Notes under the pieces: generated by a model
Seen by the model: the letters and a program-made list of their open reading frames with translations, nothing else
What the model was told of the DNA's origin: nothing
Databases searched by the model: none
Shown here: positions 34,413-44,885 of the stretch, in pieces
How the letters are laid out: the number at the start of each line of letters is the position of its first letter
Numbering within the stretch: position 1 is the first letter of the stretch
Made by a program: the position numbers and the translations under genes
NCBI RefSeq assembly: GCF_037040815.1
Contig: NZ_CP146232.1
Coordinates: 620,001 to 684,000 of the forward strand
Length of the DNA stretch: 64,000 nucleotides
Direction of reading: 5' to 3'
From: Pararoseomonas sp. SCSIO 73927
GTDB lineage: Bacteria; Pseudomonadota; Alphaproteobacteria; Acetobacterales; Acetobacteraceae

Positions 34413-37220
34413 CTAGCCGAAGGCCCCGCACTCCATCGAGACCACCGCCGTCGCCTCCCGCACGGTCGCGAACATCTCCCGCAACGGCTCCATCAGCTCC
34501 GCGTGCTCCCGCCCGTAGCCGCCGTGGCGCGGCGCGGGCGGCTCGCCATAATCCAGCGCGGCGCTCGGCGGCTCGTGCGCGGGGAAGACCTCGTCCAGCA
34601 GCTTCGCCGCCTCCTCCACGTCCAGCCGCAGCAGCCGGCGCAGCAGCCCGTCCCGCGTCACGCCGTGGCGCGGCGAGAACTCCGGCATGTTCACCGCCCG
34701 CATCCAGATGCGGTGGATCAGCATCAGCCGCACGGCGTGCACGGCGAACAGCCGGTCCGACATGAGGGGCGCCCCCTCGGGCCAGGCGCCGCGCAGCGCC
34801 GTGTCGTCCGCCAGCAGGCGGCGGAAGGTCCGCCGCACGGGGTCACCGAGGCCGACGCCCTCCAGCGCCGCCGCCACCGCCGTCAGCGCCGCCGCATTGG
34901 CGGGGCGGCGGGCATTCGCCGCGCGATCCAGCCACATGCCGGGATCGAGGGTGGCGACATAGGCGCGCAGCACATCGGGGTCGGAGAGCGAGAGTCCGGC
35001 GCGCGCGAAGGCCATGGCCCCCGCGAAGCGCGGCGACTTCCGCACCAGCTCCGCAAACCCCTCGGGCTCCCGCGAGGCGCCCGTCCCCAGCCCCTGCGTC
35101 AGGTTCGCCAGGAAGCCCATCTGCTGCAGCACGGCGTTGTTGGGGATGGCCCGCAGTTCCCGCGGGTGGCGGATGGTCGCGGGCCCGCCCGTGTCGCTCT
35201 GCCGCGCCGCGGGGCGCGATCCCGTGCGGTCCAGCAGCGCCGGCCCGAAGCCGCCGAGCAGCCCTGCATAGCCCGGGTCCTCCACCAGCGCCGCCATGGC
35301 GCCCCGCATGCCCGCGAACAGGTCCGCGGCGAATCCCGCCTCGGCGTAGACGGGGTCGGACACCTCCGCCGGTGGCACGGAAAAAGCGTGTTCGGCGATG
35401 CGCGCCACCGTGGCGTGGGCCAGGGCGGGCGTGCCGAAGAGCTGGTAGCCGTCCCCGCCCTGAAAGCTCGTCTCCAGCCGCAGCGGAATGCGGGCGGCGA
35501 CGAGGGCGGATCGCACGGCGGGCGGATCGAGGTACTCGAAGCGCGCCGCCAGCCCGTCCGGGTGGCCGCCACGGCCCAGCCCCTCGCCGTGCGTGTCGAA
35601 CATCACCACTTCCAGGTCGGACAACCCGTGCCGCTCCAGCAGCCCGGCCACGCGCAGCTTCAGCCGCTCGATCAGGTGCGAGGCCGCGGGCTGCCCCACG
35701 TAGCGCCCGGAATCCGAGTAGCCGAACTGCAGGCAGAGCCGCCCGATGCCCTTGAGGTAGGCGCGCCAGTGCGGGGACCGCAGCGCCTCCTCGATCACCC
35801 GCTCCCCGCGCATCTCCAGCGCCTCGGCGGTCTCGAAGAGCGGGCTGATCTCCACGTGCCGCTCCGCGCCGCAGAGCCGCGCCAGCAGCAGCGCGCAGAG
35901 CAGGGTGAAGCCGCTCTCCGTCTCCGCTATCAGGAAGCGCACGGGCTGGGAGGCGTCCAAGTGCTTCGCGATCTGCGCCACCGTCATCATCAGCCGCATG
36001 GCGCTGGCCGATTCCGCCAGCAGCCCGCCCGTGTCCACCGGCTCCGGCCGCGCCTCGTCCAGCGCGGCGTTGACGGCGCCGAAGAGGGCGCGGCGGCGCG
36101 CGACGTCGTCCGGCCCGCCGCCGAGCGAGGGCGCCCGCAGCCGCGCCGCGTTGTGCAGCTGGGCGGAGTTCAGCCGCACATGGGTGTGCGCGAGCGACAG
36201 CCCGTGCGCCACCAGCCCCGCCCGCGCGACGAGCAGCGCCAGCCGCGCGCCGTCGTCAGGGGCCGCCGCGATGGCGCCGCCGAACAGCTCCAGCAGCGGC
36301 TCCGGCGTGGTCAGCGCGTCCTCCCGCCGGTCCACCAGCGCCAGCGCGAAGCGCCGCGCCGCCTCCGGATCGGGCTGGCCGGGCGGGGGGCAGGCCGTGA
36401 TCTGCGCGCGCACCGCCTCCAGCGCCAGGGCCAGCCGCTCGCGCAGCGGCTCTGCACCCTCCGGCGGCAAGGCGCCGATCTGCGCCTCCAGCCGCGCCAG
36501 ACCCAGCTCCTTCATCCGCAGCCGCAGCCGCAGCGTGTCCTGCCAGCCGATATCGGTCCGCCCGTCCGTGTCGTAGCCCACCCAGGAGGAGAGGATGACG
36601 GGGGTGGGGATCAGCCCCCGCCAGCGGTCCGGCCAGGTCTCCCGCGCCACGCCGAGAAAAGCGGCGGAGAGCCGGTCCAGCGCGTCCCGCCCGTTGGCGA
36701 TGGCGAAGGCGGCCTGGGAGAACTCCTCCTCCAGGTCCGGCGGCACGGGGCGCAGCGGCAGGCCCGGCGGGATCGGCGCGCCGCAGGCCGCCTCCGCCAG
36801 CGCCCGGTTCGTGGCGCGCGGCAGGGAAAAGGTGGGGTGGGCCGTGAACACCGCCGCCGCCCGCGGCCGCTCGCAGGCCAGGCGGAAGGCGGCGAAGGGC
36901 ACGGGGCTGTCCGCCGGATCGGGCCGCGCGGCGCGCTGGGCCACCGCGATCAGCGCGGCGTCCGTCTCCGCCGCGTCCGTCCCGCCCACCTGGGCGGCGA
37001 GATGCGCGGCCCGGTCCGCGAAGGCGCGCTCCCCGATGTCACGCAGCGCCGCCCGCAGCGCGAGCAGGTCCAGCTCCCCATCATCCAGCCGGCGGCTGAG
37101 GGTCAGCGCCATGGCCAGGGCGGGGGTGGCGAAGGGATCGCCCCGCCCCTGCGCCCGGACCGCCGCGGCCAGGGCGATGAGGTCGGGCGGCGGCGCGCCC
37201 TGCTTGCCGGCCTTCGCCAT
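34413..37220 (-). CDS. Phosphoenolpyruvate carboxylase-like protein with altered signature motifs
   Basis: The 935-residue length and overall order match PEP carboxylase: FTAHPTF near the N-third, WVGYDTDGRTDIG, FLIAETESGFT, LQFGYSDSGRYVG, THGEGLGRGGHP and the helical C-terminus. Several residues that define the active enzyme differ. The first signature ends in Phe where Glu/Gln is the rule (TAHPTE), and the second has R-Y where K-D is expected (GYSDSxKD). The HGRGG loop reads HGEG, and the usual C-terminal NTG is absent (it ends ECGAFG). It may be a serine-cycle-type variant or a paralogue without carboxylase activity. It lies beside the urease operon on the same strand but 83 bp downstream of hupE. 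Confidence 0.75.
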   Translation of the reverse strand: MAKAGKQGAPPPDLIALAAAVRAQGRGDPFATPALAMALTLSRRLDDGELDLLALRAALRDIGERAFADRAAHLAAQVGGTDAAETDAALIAVAQRAARPDPADSPVPFAAFRLACERPRAAAVFTAHPTFSLPRATNRALAEAACGAPIPPGLPLRPVPPDLEEEFSQAAFAIANGRDALDRLSAAFLGVARETWPDRWRGLIPTPVILSSWVGYDTDGRTDIGWQDTLRLRLRMKELGLARLEAQIGALPPEGAEPLRERLALALEAVRAQITACPPPGQPDPEAARRFALALVDRREDALTTPEPLLELFGGAIAAAPDDGARLALLVARAGLVAHGLSLAHTHVRLNSAQLHNAARLRAPSLGGGPDDVARRRALFGAVNAALDEARPEPVDTGGLLAESASAMRLMMTVAQIAKHLDASQPVRFLIAETESGFTLLCALLLARLCGAERHVEISPLFETAEALEMRGERVIEEALRSPHWRAYLKGIGRLCLQFGYSDSGRYVGQPAASHLIERLKLRVAGLLERHGLSDLEVVMFDTHGEGLGRGGHPDGLAARFEYLDPPAVRSALVAARIPLRLETSFQGGDGYQLFGTPALAHATVARIAEHAFSVPPAEVSDPVYAEAGFAADLFAGMRGAMAALVEDPGYAGLLGGFGPALLDRTGSRPAARQSDTGGPATIRHPRELRAIPNNAVLQQMGFLANLTQGLGTGASREPEGFAELVRKSPRFAGAMAFARAGLSLSDPDVLRAYVATLDPGMWLDRAANARRPANAAALTAVAAALEGVGLGDPVRRTFRRLLADDTALRGAWPEGAPLMSDRLFAVHAVRLMLIHRIWMRAVNMPEFSPRHGVTRDGLLRRLLRLDVEEAAKLLDEVFPAHEPPSAALDYGEPPAPRHGGYGREHAELMEPLREMFATVREATAVVSMECGAFG

Positions 37221-37303
37221 GCTGCCCTGCCTCCTGTTCCCAACCGCACGATGCTGCGGCCGCGAAGGTCAGCAGGCAAGCCGGGCAGCCCGCGTCCCGG
37301 GCC

Positions 37304-37873
37304 TCAGCTCAGGATGAGCAGGGCAACCATGGCCGCAGCGCCCCCGGCCCCAGCCAGGCGGGCCGCCACCCGGAAGCCCGGCCGACCCGCCGCCCCGACC
37401 GCGAGACCCAGGGCGTGCAGCCCCGCCGTGGCCAGCAGGAACCCGGCGGCATAGCCCGCCGCCCCGGCCCCCGGCACCATCTCAGCCCCGTGGGCATGGC
37501 CGTGGAACAGCCCGAACAGCGCGGCCAGCCCCAGCGCGACGGCGAGCGGCGGCCGCACCGCCAGCGCCACCAGCGCGCCGAGGACGATGACGGACCCGGC
37601 GATCCCCGCCTCCACCATCGGCAGCGCAATTCCCGCCATGCCGAGCGCACCGCCCGCCATCATCGCCGCCAGGAAGGCCACGGGCAGCGCCAGGACCCCG
37701 CGCCCGCCGATCAGCCCCGCCCAGAGCCCGATCGCCACCATCGCCATCAGGTGGTCCGCCCCGCCGAGCGGGTGCGCGAAGCCGGCAGCGAGGCCCGCCA
37801 CATGGCCCGGCCCCGTATGGGCCAGGGCGGGGAGCGGCAGCAGGATCAGGGCGAGGGGAAGAAGGCTGCGCAT
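37304..37873 (-). CDS. HupE/UreJ-family membrane protein
   Basis: The 189-residue protein starts with a signal-like helix (RSLLPLALILLPLPALAHTG) and the family signature GFAHPLGGADHLMAMVAIGL. Six or so short helices follow, with the second histidine cluster in ALFGLFHGHAHGAEM. HupE/UreJ proteins are secondary nickel (or cobalt) permeases. The three histidine-rich motifs supply likely metal ligands. It ends the urease operon, three bases after ureG, and would supply Ni for UreC. Confidence 0.9.
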   Translation of the reverse strand: MRSLLPLALILLPLPALAHTGPGHVAGLAAGFAHPLGGADHLMAMVAIGLWAGLIGGRGVLALPVAFLAAMMAGGALGMAGIALPMVEAGIAGSVIVLGALVALAVRPPLAVALGLAALFGLFHGHAHGAEMVPGAGAAGYAAGFLLATAGLHALGLAVGAAGRPGFRVAARLAGAGGAAAMVALLILS

Positions 37874-37875
37874 CG

Positions 37876-38528
<653 letters not shown>

Positions 38529-38532
<4 letters not shown>

Positions 38533-39227
38533 GAGCGGAAGAGCCTCGTGTACTGCGTCTCGTGGCGCATGGAGAAAAGGTCGAGCATCGGCGCGGAGGT
38601 GCCGATCTCATCGAGTTCGGCCGCCAGCGCCGCATCGGTCGCAGCCTGCACGGCGGGCATCAGCGCAGCGGTCGCCACCTGCCCGTCCGTCTGCCCCAGC
38701 GGCACCAGCCGCACCCCGGCGGAAACCAGATTGGCCGCGAAGGCCCCCAGCCAGCTGAACAGCGCGGCCCGCAGCGGGATGCCGTTCCACGCCGCCGCGG
38801 CCCCGAAGGCCACGGGATGCACCAGCCGCCTGGGATGCCGCGCCACCAGCGCGGCGAAGCGCGGTTCCGGCCAGGCCGCCGCGGTCACGGCGGCAAAGGC
38901 CGCGCCCTGCGCCCCGCTCTCCAGCGCCGTCTCCGCCGTGCCGCGCCAGGCGGAGGCCAGTTCCGCCACCTCGTCCAGCGCCGCCTCGTCATCCGCCTCC
39001 GCCGCGCGCCAGGCCGCGGCCAGCAAGGGCCCGTCCACCGCGCCCGCGCCGCGCCCCAGCGCCGCCCGCACGTAGTCCACCAGCCCGGCGCGATCCTTCA
39101 CCGCCCCGCCCTCCACCGCCGTCTCCAGCCCGTGGCTGTAGGTGTAGGCCCCGACCGGATAGGCCGGCGACGTCCAGGCCAGCAGGCGGTAGAGGGCGGC
39201 GTCGCGCTCAGTGATGGTGATGGTCAT
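38529..39227 (-). CDS. ureF: Urease accessory protein UreF
   Basis: The 232-residue helical protein carries the UreF start region [20 protein letters not shown], with [12 protein letters not shown] shortly after, and the C-terminal TRLFRS. UreF gates nickel delivery between UreG and UreD-urease. The ATG at 39227 lies inside the last codons of ureE, in another frame. Several upstream ATGs (to 39326) arise only because the His-rich ureE tail is read out of frame, so I reject them. The stop overlaps ureG by ATGA. Confidence 0.95.
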
Positions 39228-39756
39228 GGGAATGGTCGTGCCCATGCTCGTGATCATGGTGATGATGCCCGTGCTGCGGCCCATGGCGGTGCCCGGTCTG
39301 CCGGTTGTGCTCGCCATAGGCGCCACCCTCCGGGTTGAACGGCGCCTGCACCGTCCGCAGCGTAGCGCCCAGCCCGCGCAGCATGGCGGTGATCACGTGG
39401 TCGTCCCGGATCAGGATGCGGTCCGCCCCGATCTCCGCCGGCAGGTGCCGGTTTCCCAGGTGCCAGGCCAGACGCGCGAAATGCGCGCGATCCCCCGCCG
39501 TGATCTCCACCAGCGGCTCCGCCGCCGCGCGCACGGCCACCGCGCCGCCGCCCTCCAGCGCCAGCCCGTCGCCATCGTACAGCACCACTGCCTCCGGCAG
39601 GTCGAGCAGGAAGGCGAACCCGCCCTCCCCCGTGTAGCGCCGGCGCCGCCGGTGCCGGTCGTCGAAATCCAGCGTGATCGTGTCGCGCGCCTCGGCGGCG
39701 CTCCACTCGCCGGCGGGCAGGACCTTTGTGGCGCGGGGCAGGCTGTCTTCGGTCAT
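39208..39756 (-). CDS. ureE: Urease nickel metallochaperone UreE with His-rich tail
   Basis: The 182-residue protein has the peptide-binding N-domain (ITLDFDDRHRRRRRYTGEGG) and the metal-binding domain with WHLGNRHLPAEI and the conserved His in LIRDDHVITAMLRGLG. It ends in a tail of alternating His, Asp and Gly of about 20 residues. It binds Ni in the cytoplasm and hands it to UreG. The tail overlaps the ureF start by 20 bp. Confidence 0.96.
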   Translation of the reverse strand: MTEDSLPRATKVLPAGEWSAAEARDTITLDFDDRHRRRRRYTGEGGFAFLLDLPEAVVLYDGDGLALEGGGAVAVRAAAEPLVEITAGDRAHFARLAWHLGNRHLPAEIGADRILIRDDHVITAMLRGLGATLRTVQAPFNPEGGAYGEHNRQTGHRHGPQHGHHHHDHEHGHDHSHDHHHH

Positions 39757-39764
39757 GGCGGCTC

Positions 39765-41477
<1,713 letters not shown>

Positions 41478-41480
41478 CGG

Positions 41481-41786
41481 TTACAACTTCCCTTCCACGT
41501 CGCCGCGGAACCCATGCACGATCCGCGCCCCGGCATAGGGGATCAGCCGCACCAGCCGCGTCTGCCCGGGCTCGAAGCGCACGGCGGTGCCGGCCGCGAT
41601 GTCCAGCCGCATCCCGCGCGCCGCCGCCCGGTCGAAGGCCAGTTCCGGGTTCGTCTCGGCGAAGTGGTAGTGACTGCCCACCTGCACGGGGCGGTCGCCG
41701 GTGTTGGCGACCTCCATCTCCGTCACGGGCCGCCCCGCGTTCAGCTCGATCTCGCCTTCAGCGGGAAAAACCTCTCCAGGGATCAT
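41481..41786 (-). CDS. ureB: Urease subunit beta UreB
   Basis: The 101-residue subunit starts [20 protein letters not shown] and has the typical [20 protein letters not shown] and the C-terminal [15 protein letters not shown]. It is a separate gene, as in most alphaproteobacteria, and not fused to UreA. It packs against UreA and UreC in the (ABC)3 trimer. It lies 10 bp after ureA. Confidence 0.97.
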   Translation of the reverse strand: MIPGEVFPAEGEIELNAGRPVTEMEVANTGDRPVQVGSHYHFAETNPELAFDRAAARGMRLDIAAGTAVRFEPGQTRLVRLIPYAGARIVHGFRGDVEGKL

Positions 41787-41796
41787 GCGACCCCCC

Positions 41797-42099
41797 TCAA
41801 CGGATCGGCTGATGGACGGTGACGAGCTTCGTCCCGTCAGGGAAGGTCGCCTCCACCTGGATCTCGTGGATCATCTCGGCCACGCCCTCCATCACCTGGT
41901 CCCGCGTGATCACTGTGGCGCCGTCGCGCATCAGCTCCGCCACGCTGCGCCCGTCCCGCGCGCCCTCCACCACGAAATCGGACACCAGCGCCACCGCCTC
42001 CGGATGGTTCAGCCGCACGCCCCGCTCCAGCCGGCGCCGCGCCACGCTGGCGGCCATGGCAATCAGCAGCTTGTCCTTCTCGCGCGGGGTCAGGTGCAT
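41797..42099 (-). CDS. ureA: Urease subunit gamma UreA
   Basis: The 100-residue subunit begins [20 protein letters not shown] and continues with [20 protein letters not shown]. It ends in [19 protein letters not shown], all diagnostic of UreA. It follows ureD after about 40 bp on the same strand and is read in the order UreD-A-B-C-E-F-G. Confidence 0.97.
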   Translation of the reverse strand: MHLTPREKDKLLIAMAASVARRRLERGVRLNHPEAVALVSDFVVEGARDGRSVAELMRDGATVITRDQVMEGVAEMIHEIQVEATFPDGTKLVTVHQPIR

Positions 42100-42141
42100 G
42101 GGCGGGCTCCGAAGGTGGGAAGAAGTATGGCGGCGGGCGGC

Positions 42142-42969
42142 TCAGGTGGTCCAGAGCCGTGGCAGAACCGGCGGCAGCCCGAACAGCGCCGCGCGCAGGG
42201 CGGAGATCGCCGCCGCCAGGGCGGCCCGCACCGGCATGGCCGGGCCCAGCCAACGGATCAGCACCACCCCTTCACGCGGAATGGTCGCGGCACCCAGCGG
42301 ACCGGCGAGATCGCGCATGACGGACAGGTGCGAAGCCGCATCCGCCCCCGCATAGAGCAGCGTGGCGAACCCGCCCGCCCCCGCGAAGCCGAAGCGGTCC
42401 TCCAACGCCTCCTCCGGCGCCTCGATCCGCAGCGCATCGGCCCAGCGCAGCCGACCATCCACCCGCAGGCGCCAGGAATCATGCAGGAACCCCTCGCGAA
42501 ACCGCTCCCCCCTCGCCGCGCGGCCGAACACCAGCATCTCCGTCGCCAGCAGCCGCGCGCCAGGTGCCAGCTCCACGTCCAGCCGCCGCCGCAGCCGTGC
42601 GCGGTCGAACAGGATCGTCTCCTGCGGCAGCCATTCCAGCACCGCGCCCGGCCCCACATGCAGCGCCGTCTCGATCCGCGTCTCCGGCCCGAGGGAGCGG
42701 TACAGCTTCTCTGCCGCCGGGGTGCAAAGCGTGGCCGCCGCCCCCTCCTCCACCCGCGCCTGCATGCGGACCACGTCTCCCCCGGCCAGGCCGCCCGCCG
42801 TGTTCACCAGCGCGCCCGTGATCGGCAGGCCCGGCTCCGCATCCGGGAACAGCACGCGCATCGGAGAGGACTGGTAGAGGTGGCGCAGCGCCGTGCGCCC
42901 GCCGGATAGGCCGAAGACAATCTCGGCGCCGCCATCCGCCCGCTGATGGCGCGGCTCGGCGGCCGTCAC
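42142..42969 (-). CDS. ureD: Urease accessory protein UreD
   Basis: The 275-residue protein shows the UreD pattern: SSPMRVLFPDAEPGLPITGA, LVNTAGGLAGGD, the TPAAEKLYRS loop, LEWLPQETILFDRARL and the C-terminal IRWLGPAMPVRAAL. UreD docks on apo-urease and carries nickel from UreG. I place the start at the GTG at 42969, which overlaps the TGA of the hxlR gene (GTGA); the longer frame upstream is the shadow of that gene. It heads the structural part of the operon. Confidence 0.92.
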   Translation of the reverse strand: MTAAEPRHQRADGGAEIVFGLSGGRTALRHLYQSSPMRVLFPDAEPGLPITGALVNTAGGLAGGDVVRMQARVEEGAAATLCTPAAEKLYRSLGPETRIETALHVGPGAVLEWLPQETILFDRARLRRRLDVELAPGARLLATEMLVFGRAARGERFREGFLHDSWRLRVDGRLRWADALRIEAPEEALEDRFGFAGAGGFATLLYAGADAASHLSVMRDLAGPLGAATIPREGVVLIRWLGPAMPVRAALAAAISALRAALFGLPPVLPRLWTT

Positions 42970-43319
42970 GCCGCCTTCTGCAACGCCGCCATCACGTGCT
43001 CGTCTCCCCACTCCCGCAGCGCCCGGATCACCGGCGCCAGGCTCCGCCCGCGCTCGGAAAGGCTGTACTCCACGCGCGGCGGCACCTCGGCATAGACGCG
43101 GCGCGCGATTAACCCGTCCGCCTCCAACTCCCGCAACTGGTTCGTCAGCATGCGCTGCGTCACGCTCGGCAGCCGGCGGCCGATCTCGCTGAAGCGCATC
43201 GTCCCCTCGCCGAGGTGGTGCAGGATCACGCCCTTCCACTTGCCGTCGATGAGGGCGAGCGTCGCCTCCACCGCGCAGCCCGGGCTGCAATCCAGGCGAT
43301 CGTGCCGGGTGCGGGCCAT
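42966..43319 (-). CDS. HxlR-family transcriptional regulator coupled to ureD
   Basis: The 117-residue winged-helix protein matches HxlR/YodB regulators: ATLALIDGKWKGVILHHLGE, the recognition region IGRRLPSVTQRMLTNQLREL and the wing VPPRVEYSLSERGRSL. An N-terminal DCSPGC pair of cysteines could sense thiol-reactive compounds, as in YodB-type members. Its TGA overlaps the GTG of ureD, so it is translated with the urease genes. It is also divergent from an alcohol dehydrogenase gene at 43419, the more usual HxlR partner. The start is ATG 43319 (a GTG lies one codon upstream). Confidence 0.9.
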   Translation of the reverse strand: MARTRHDRLDCSPGCAVEATLALIDGKWKGVILHHLGEGTMRFSEIGRRLPSVTQRMLTNQLRELEADGLIARRVYAEVPPRVEYSLSERGRSLAPVIRALREWGDEHVMAALQKAA

Positions 43320-43350
43320 CACGGTATCCTTTTCGACACTATCGGCGGTT

Positions 43351-43376
43351 CATGTGCGTTCTTGCGGGGGCACATG
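43351..43376. promoter_or_regulatory. Inverted repeat between hxlR and the alcohol dehydrogenase gene
   Basis: CATGTGC (43351-43357) and GCACATG (43370-43376) form a perfect 7-bp inverted repeat with a 12-bp spacer, centred between the two divergent starts. GGTATC also occurs on both sides (43323-43328 and 43375-43380). HxlR regulators often bind such sites to control themselves and the divergent gene. The assignment is from position and symmetry only. Confidence 0.45.
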
Positions 43377-43418
43377 GTATCGCGCATCTCCGGGGCAACA
43401 CAGATCCGGAGAAGCACC

Positions 43419-44441
43419 ATGCGTGCCATCGGCTACCAGACCTCCCTCCCCATCAACCGCGAAGACTCCCTCCTCGACATCGACCTCCCCGCCCCCGAGC
43501 CGCGCGGCCGCGACCTGCTGGTCGAGGTCCGCGCCGTCTCCGTGAATCCCGTGGACACGAAGGTGCGGATGCGCGCCGCCGCCGAGCCCGGCGGCCACAA
43601 GGTGCTGGGCTGGGACGCCGCCGGTATCGTGAAGGCCGTGGGTCCGGACGTCACCCGCTTCCGCCCCGGCGACGCCGTGTTCTATGCCGGCGACATCACC
43701 CGGCCCGGCACGAATGCCGAGCTGCACCTGGTGGATGAGCGGATCGTCGGTACCAAGCCCGCCTCGCTCGGCTTCGCGGAAGCCGCCGCCATGCCGCTCA
43801 CCGCCATCACCGCCTGGGAAGCCCTATTCGACCGGCTGCAGGTGAAGACCCACGCCGTCCCCGGCGCCGCCCGCGCCCTGCTGATCGTCGGCGGCGCCGG
43901 CGGTGTGGGCTCCATCACCATCCAGCTCGCCCGCAAGCTGACGGACCTCACCGTCATCGCCACCGCCTCCCGCCCGGAGACGCGGGACTGGGCGCTGGAA
44001 CTCGGCGCGCACCACGTCGTGGACCACTCCAGGCCGCTCGCCGCCGAAGTCGCCGCCCTGAACCTCGGCGCCCCCGGCTTCGTCTTCTCCACGACCCAGA
44101 CGGACAAGCACCTGGCCGAGATCGCGGAGCTGATTGCCCCCCAGGGCCGCTTCGCCCTCATCGACGACCCGGCGACGCTCGACGTCAGCGTGCTGAAGCG
44201 GAAGAGCATCTCCCTGCACTGGGAGCTGATGTACACCCGATCCATGTTCGGCACCCCCGACATGGGGGAGCAGGGCGCGCTGCTGGACGAGGTCTCCCGC
44301 CTCGTGGATGCCGGCACCCTCCGCACCACCCTCACGGAGACCTTCGGCCCCATCAACGCCGCCAACCTCCGCCGCGCCCACGCCCTGATCGAGAGCGGCA
44401 AGGCCCGCGGCAAGGTGGTGTTGGAAGGCTTCGGCGCCTGA
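43419..44441 (+). CDS. Zinc-type alcohol dehydrogenase-like quinone oxidoreductase
   Basis: The 340-residue MDR-family enzyme begins MRAIGYQTSLPINREDSLLD. It has the N-domain GWDAAGIVKAVGPDVTRFRP, the NADPH site VGGAGGVGSITIQLARKL and the end ALIESGKARGKVVLEGFG. It lacks the cysteine/histidine zinc set of true alcohol dehydrogenases, as in the quinone oxidoreductase branch. It probably reduces quinones or enones with NADPH, which matches control by a thiol-sensing HxlR regulator next door. The ATG at 43419 is preceded by GGAGAAG. Confidence 0.9.
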   Translation: MRAIGYQTSLPINREDSLLDIDLPAPEPRGRDLLVEVRAVSVNPVDTKVRMRAAAEPGGHKVLGWDAAGIVKAVGPDVTRFRPGDAVFYAGDITRPGTNAELHLVDERIVGTKPASLGFAEAAAMPLTAITAWEALFDRLQVKTHAVPGAARALLIVGGAGGVGSITIQLARKLTDLTVIATASRPETRDWALELGAHHVVDHSRPLAAEVAALNLGAPGFVFSTTQTDKHLAEIAELIAPQGRFALIDDPATLDVSVLKRKSISLHWELMYTRSMFGTPDMGEQGALLDEVSRLVDAGTLRTTLTETFGPINAANLRRAHALIESGKARGKVVLEGFGA

Positions 44442-44528
44442 TCCCATCGGGCAGGGTGGAGGCGGGGCGGCCGCAACGCCGCCTCGCCCGCCCGCGTTCC
44501 CCCTCCGCCACCCCGCGGAGGAACCCCG

Positions 44529-44732
44529 ATGTCCCACCCGTCCGGAAACCCCGGCGTCACCGTCCCTGCCGCCGAGGGAACGCCGAGCCCCGGCGACGAG
44601 ACCACCGCCGACGCCACCCAGACCGCGGAGAACACCTGCCCGGATTGCGGCGGCACCGGCACCCTCCAGGGCAAGCCCTGCCCGGGCTGCGAGGGCACGG
44701 GAACCGTCACCGTCACTGTCGGTGACGCCTGA
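44529..44732 (+). CDS. 67-residue protein with two CxxC(x)G zinc-ribbon motifs
   Basis: The short protein has a flexible Ser/Thr/Pro/Glu-rich front half. The compact end carries CPDCGGTGTLQGKPCPGCEG, two CxxCxG units of the DnaJ zinc-finger type. Two such units can bind a single zinc ion. An AGG box lies just upstream of the ATG. It is a plausible real gene because the Cys spacing is strict and similar small proteins exist in proteobacteria. The role is unknown; a small RNA- or protein-binding factor is possible. Confidence 0.7.
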   Translation: MSHPSGNPGVTVPAAEGTPSPGDETTADATQTAENTCPDCGGTGTLQGKPCPGCEGTGTVTVTVGDA

Positions 44733-44885
44733 CACGGTCGGCGGTGCCTGACCCGGTCGGCAGCGCCTGGCGACGCCAACCCGGCCGGAGACGCCCCATC
44801 CCCTCTGGCGGGTGACGCCGCCGGCTCGCCACGCCACTATGCCCTCCGCACCGGCCCGGAACGAGGCCGGCAAGGAGACACGCCC

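Noticed and set aside
34503..37454. Plus-strand open frame of nearly 1000 codons opposite the PEP-carboxylase-like gene
   Set aside because: Its composition is Arg/Gln/His-rich and repetitive, typical of a shadow frame; the minus-strand gene is clearly real.
44733..44885. Imperfect direct repeats around GGTGACGCC and CCTGACNCGGTCGGC
   Set aside because: Only two to three degenerate copies, no regular spacing and no link to a gene start; probably chance in G+C-rich DNA.
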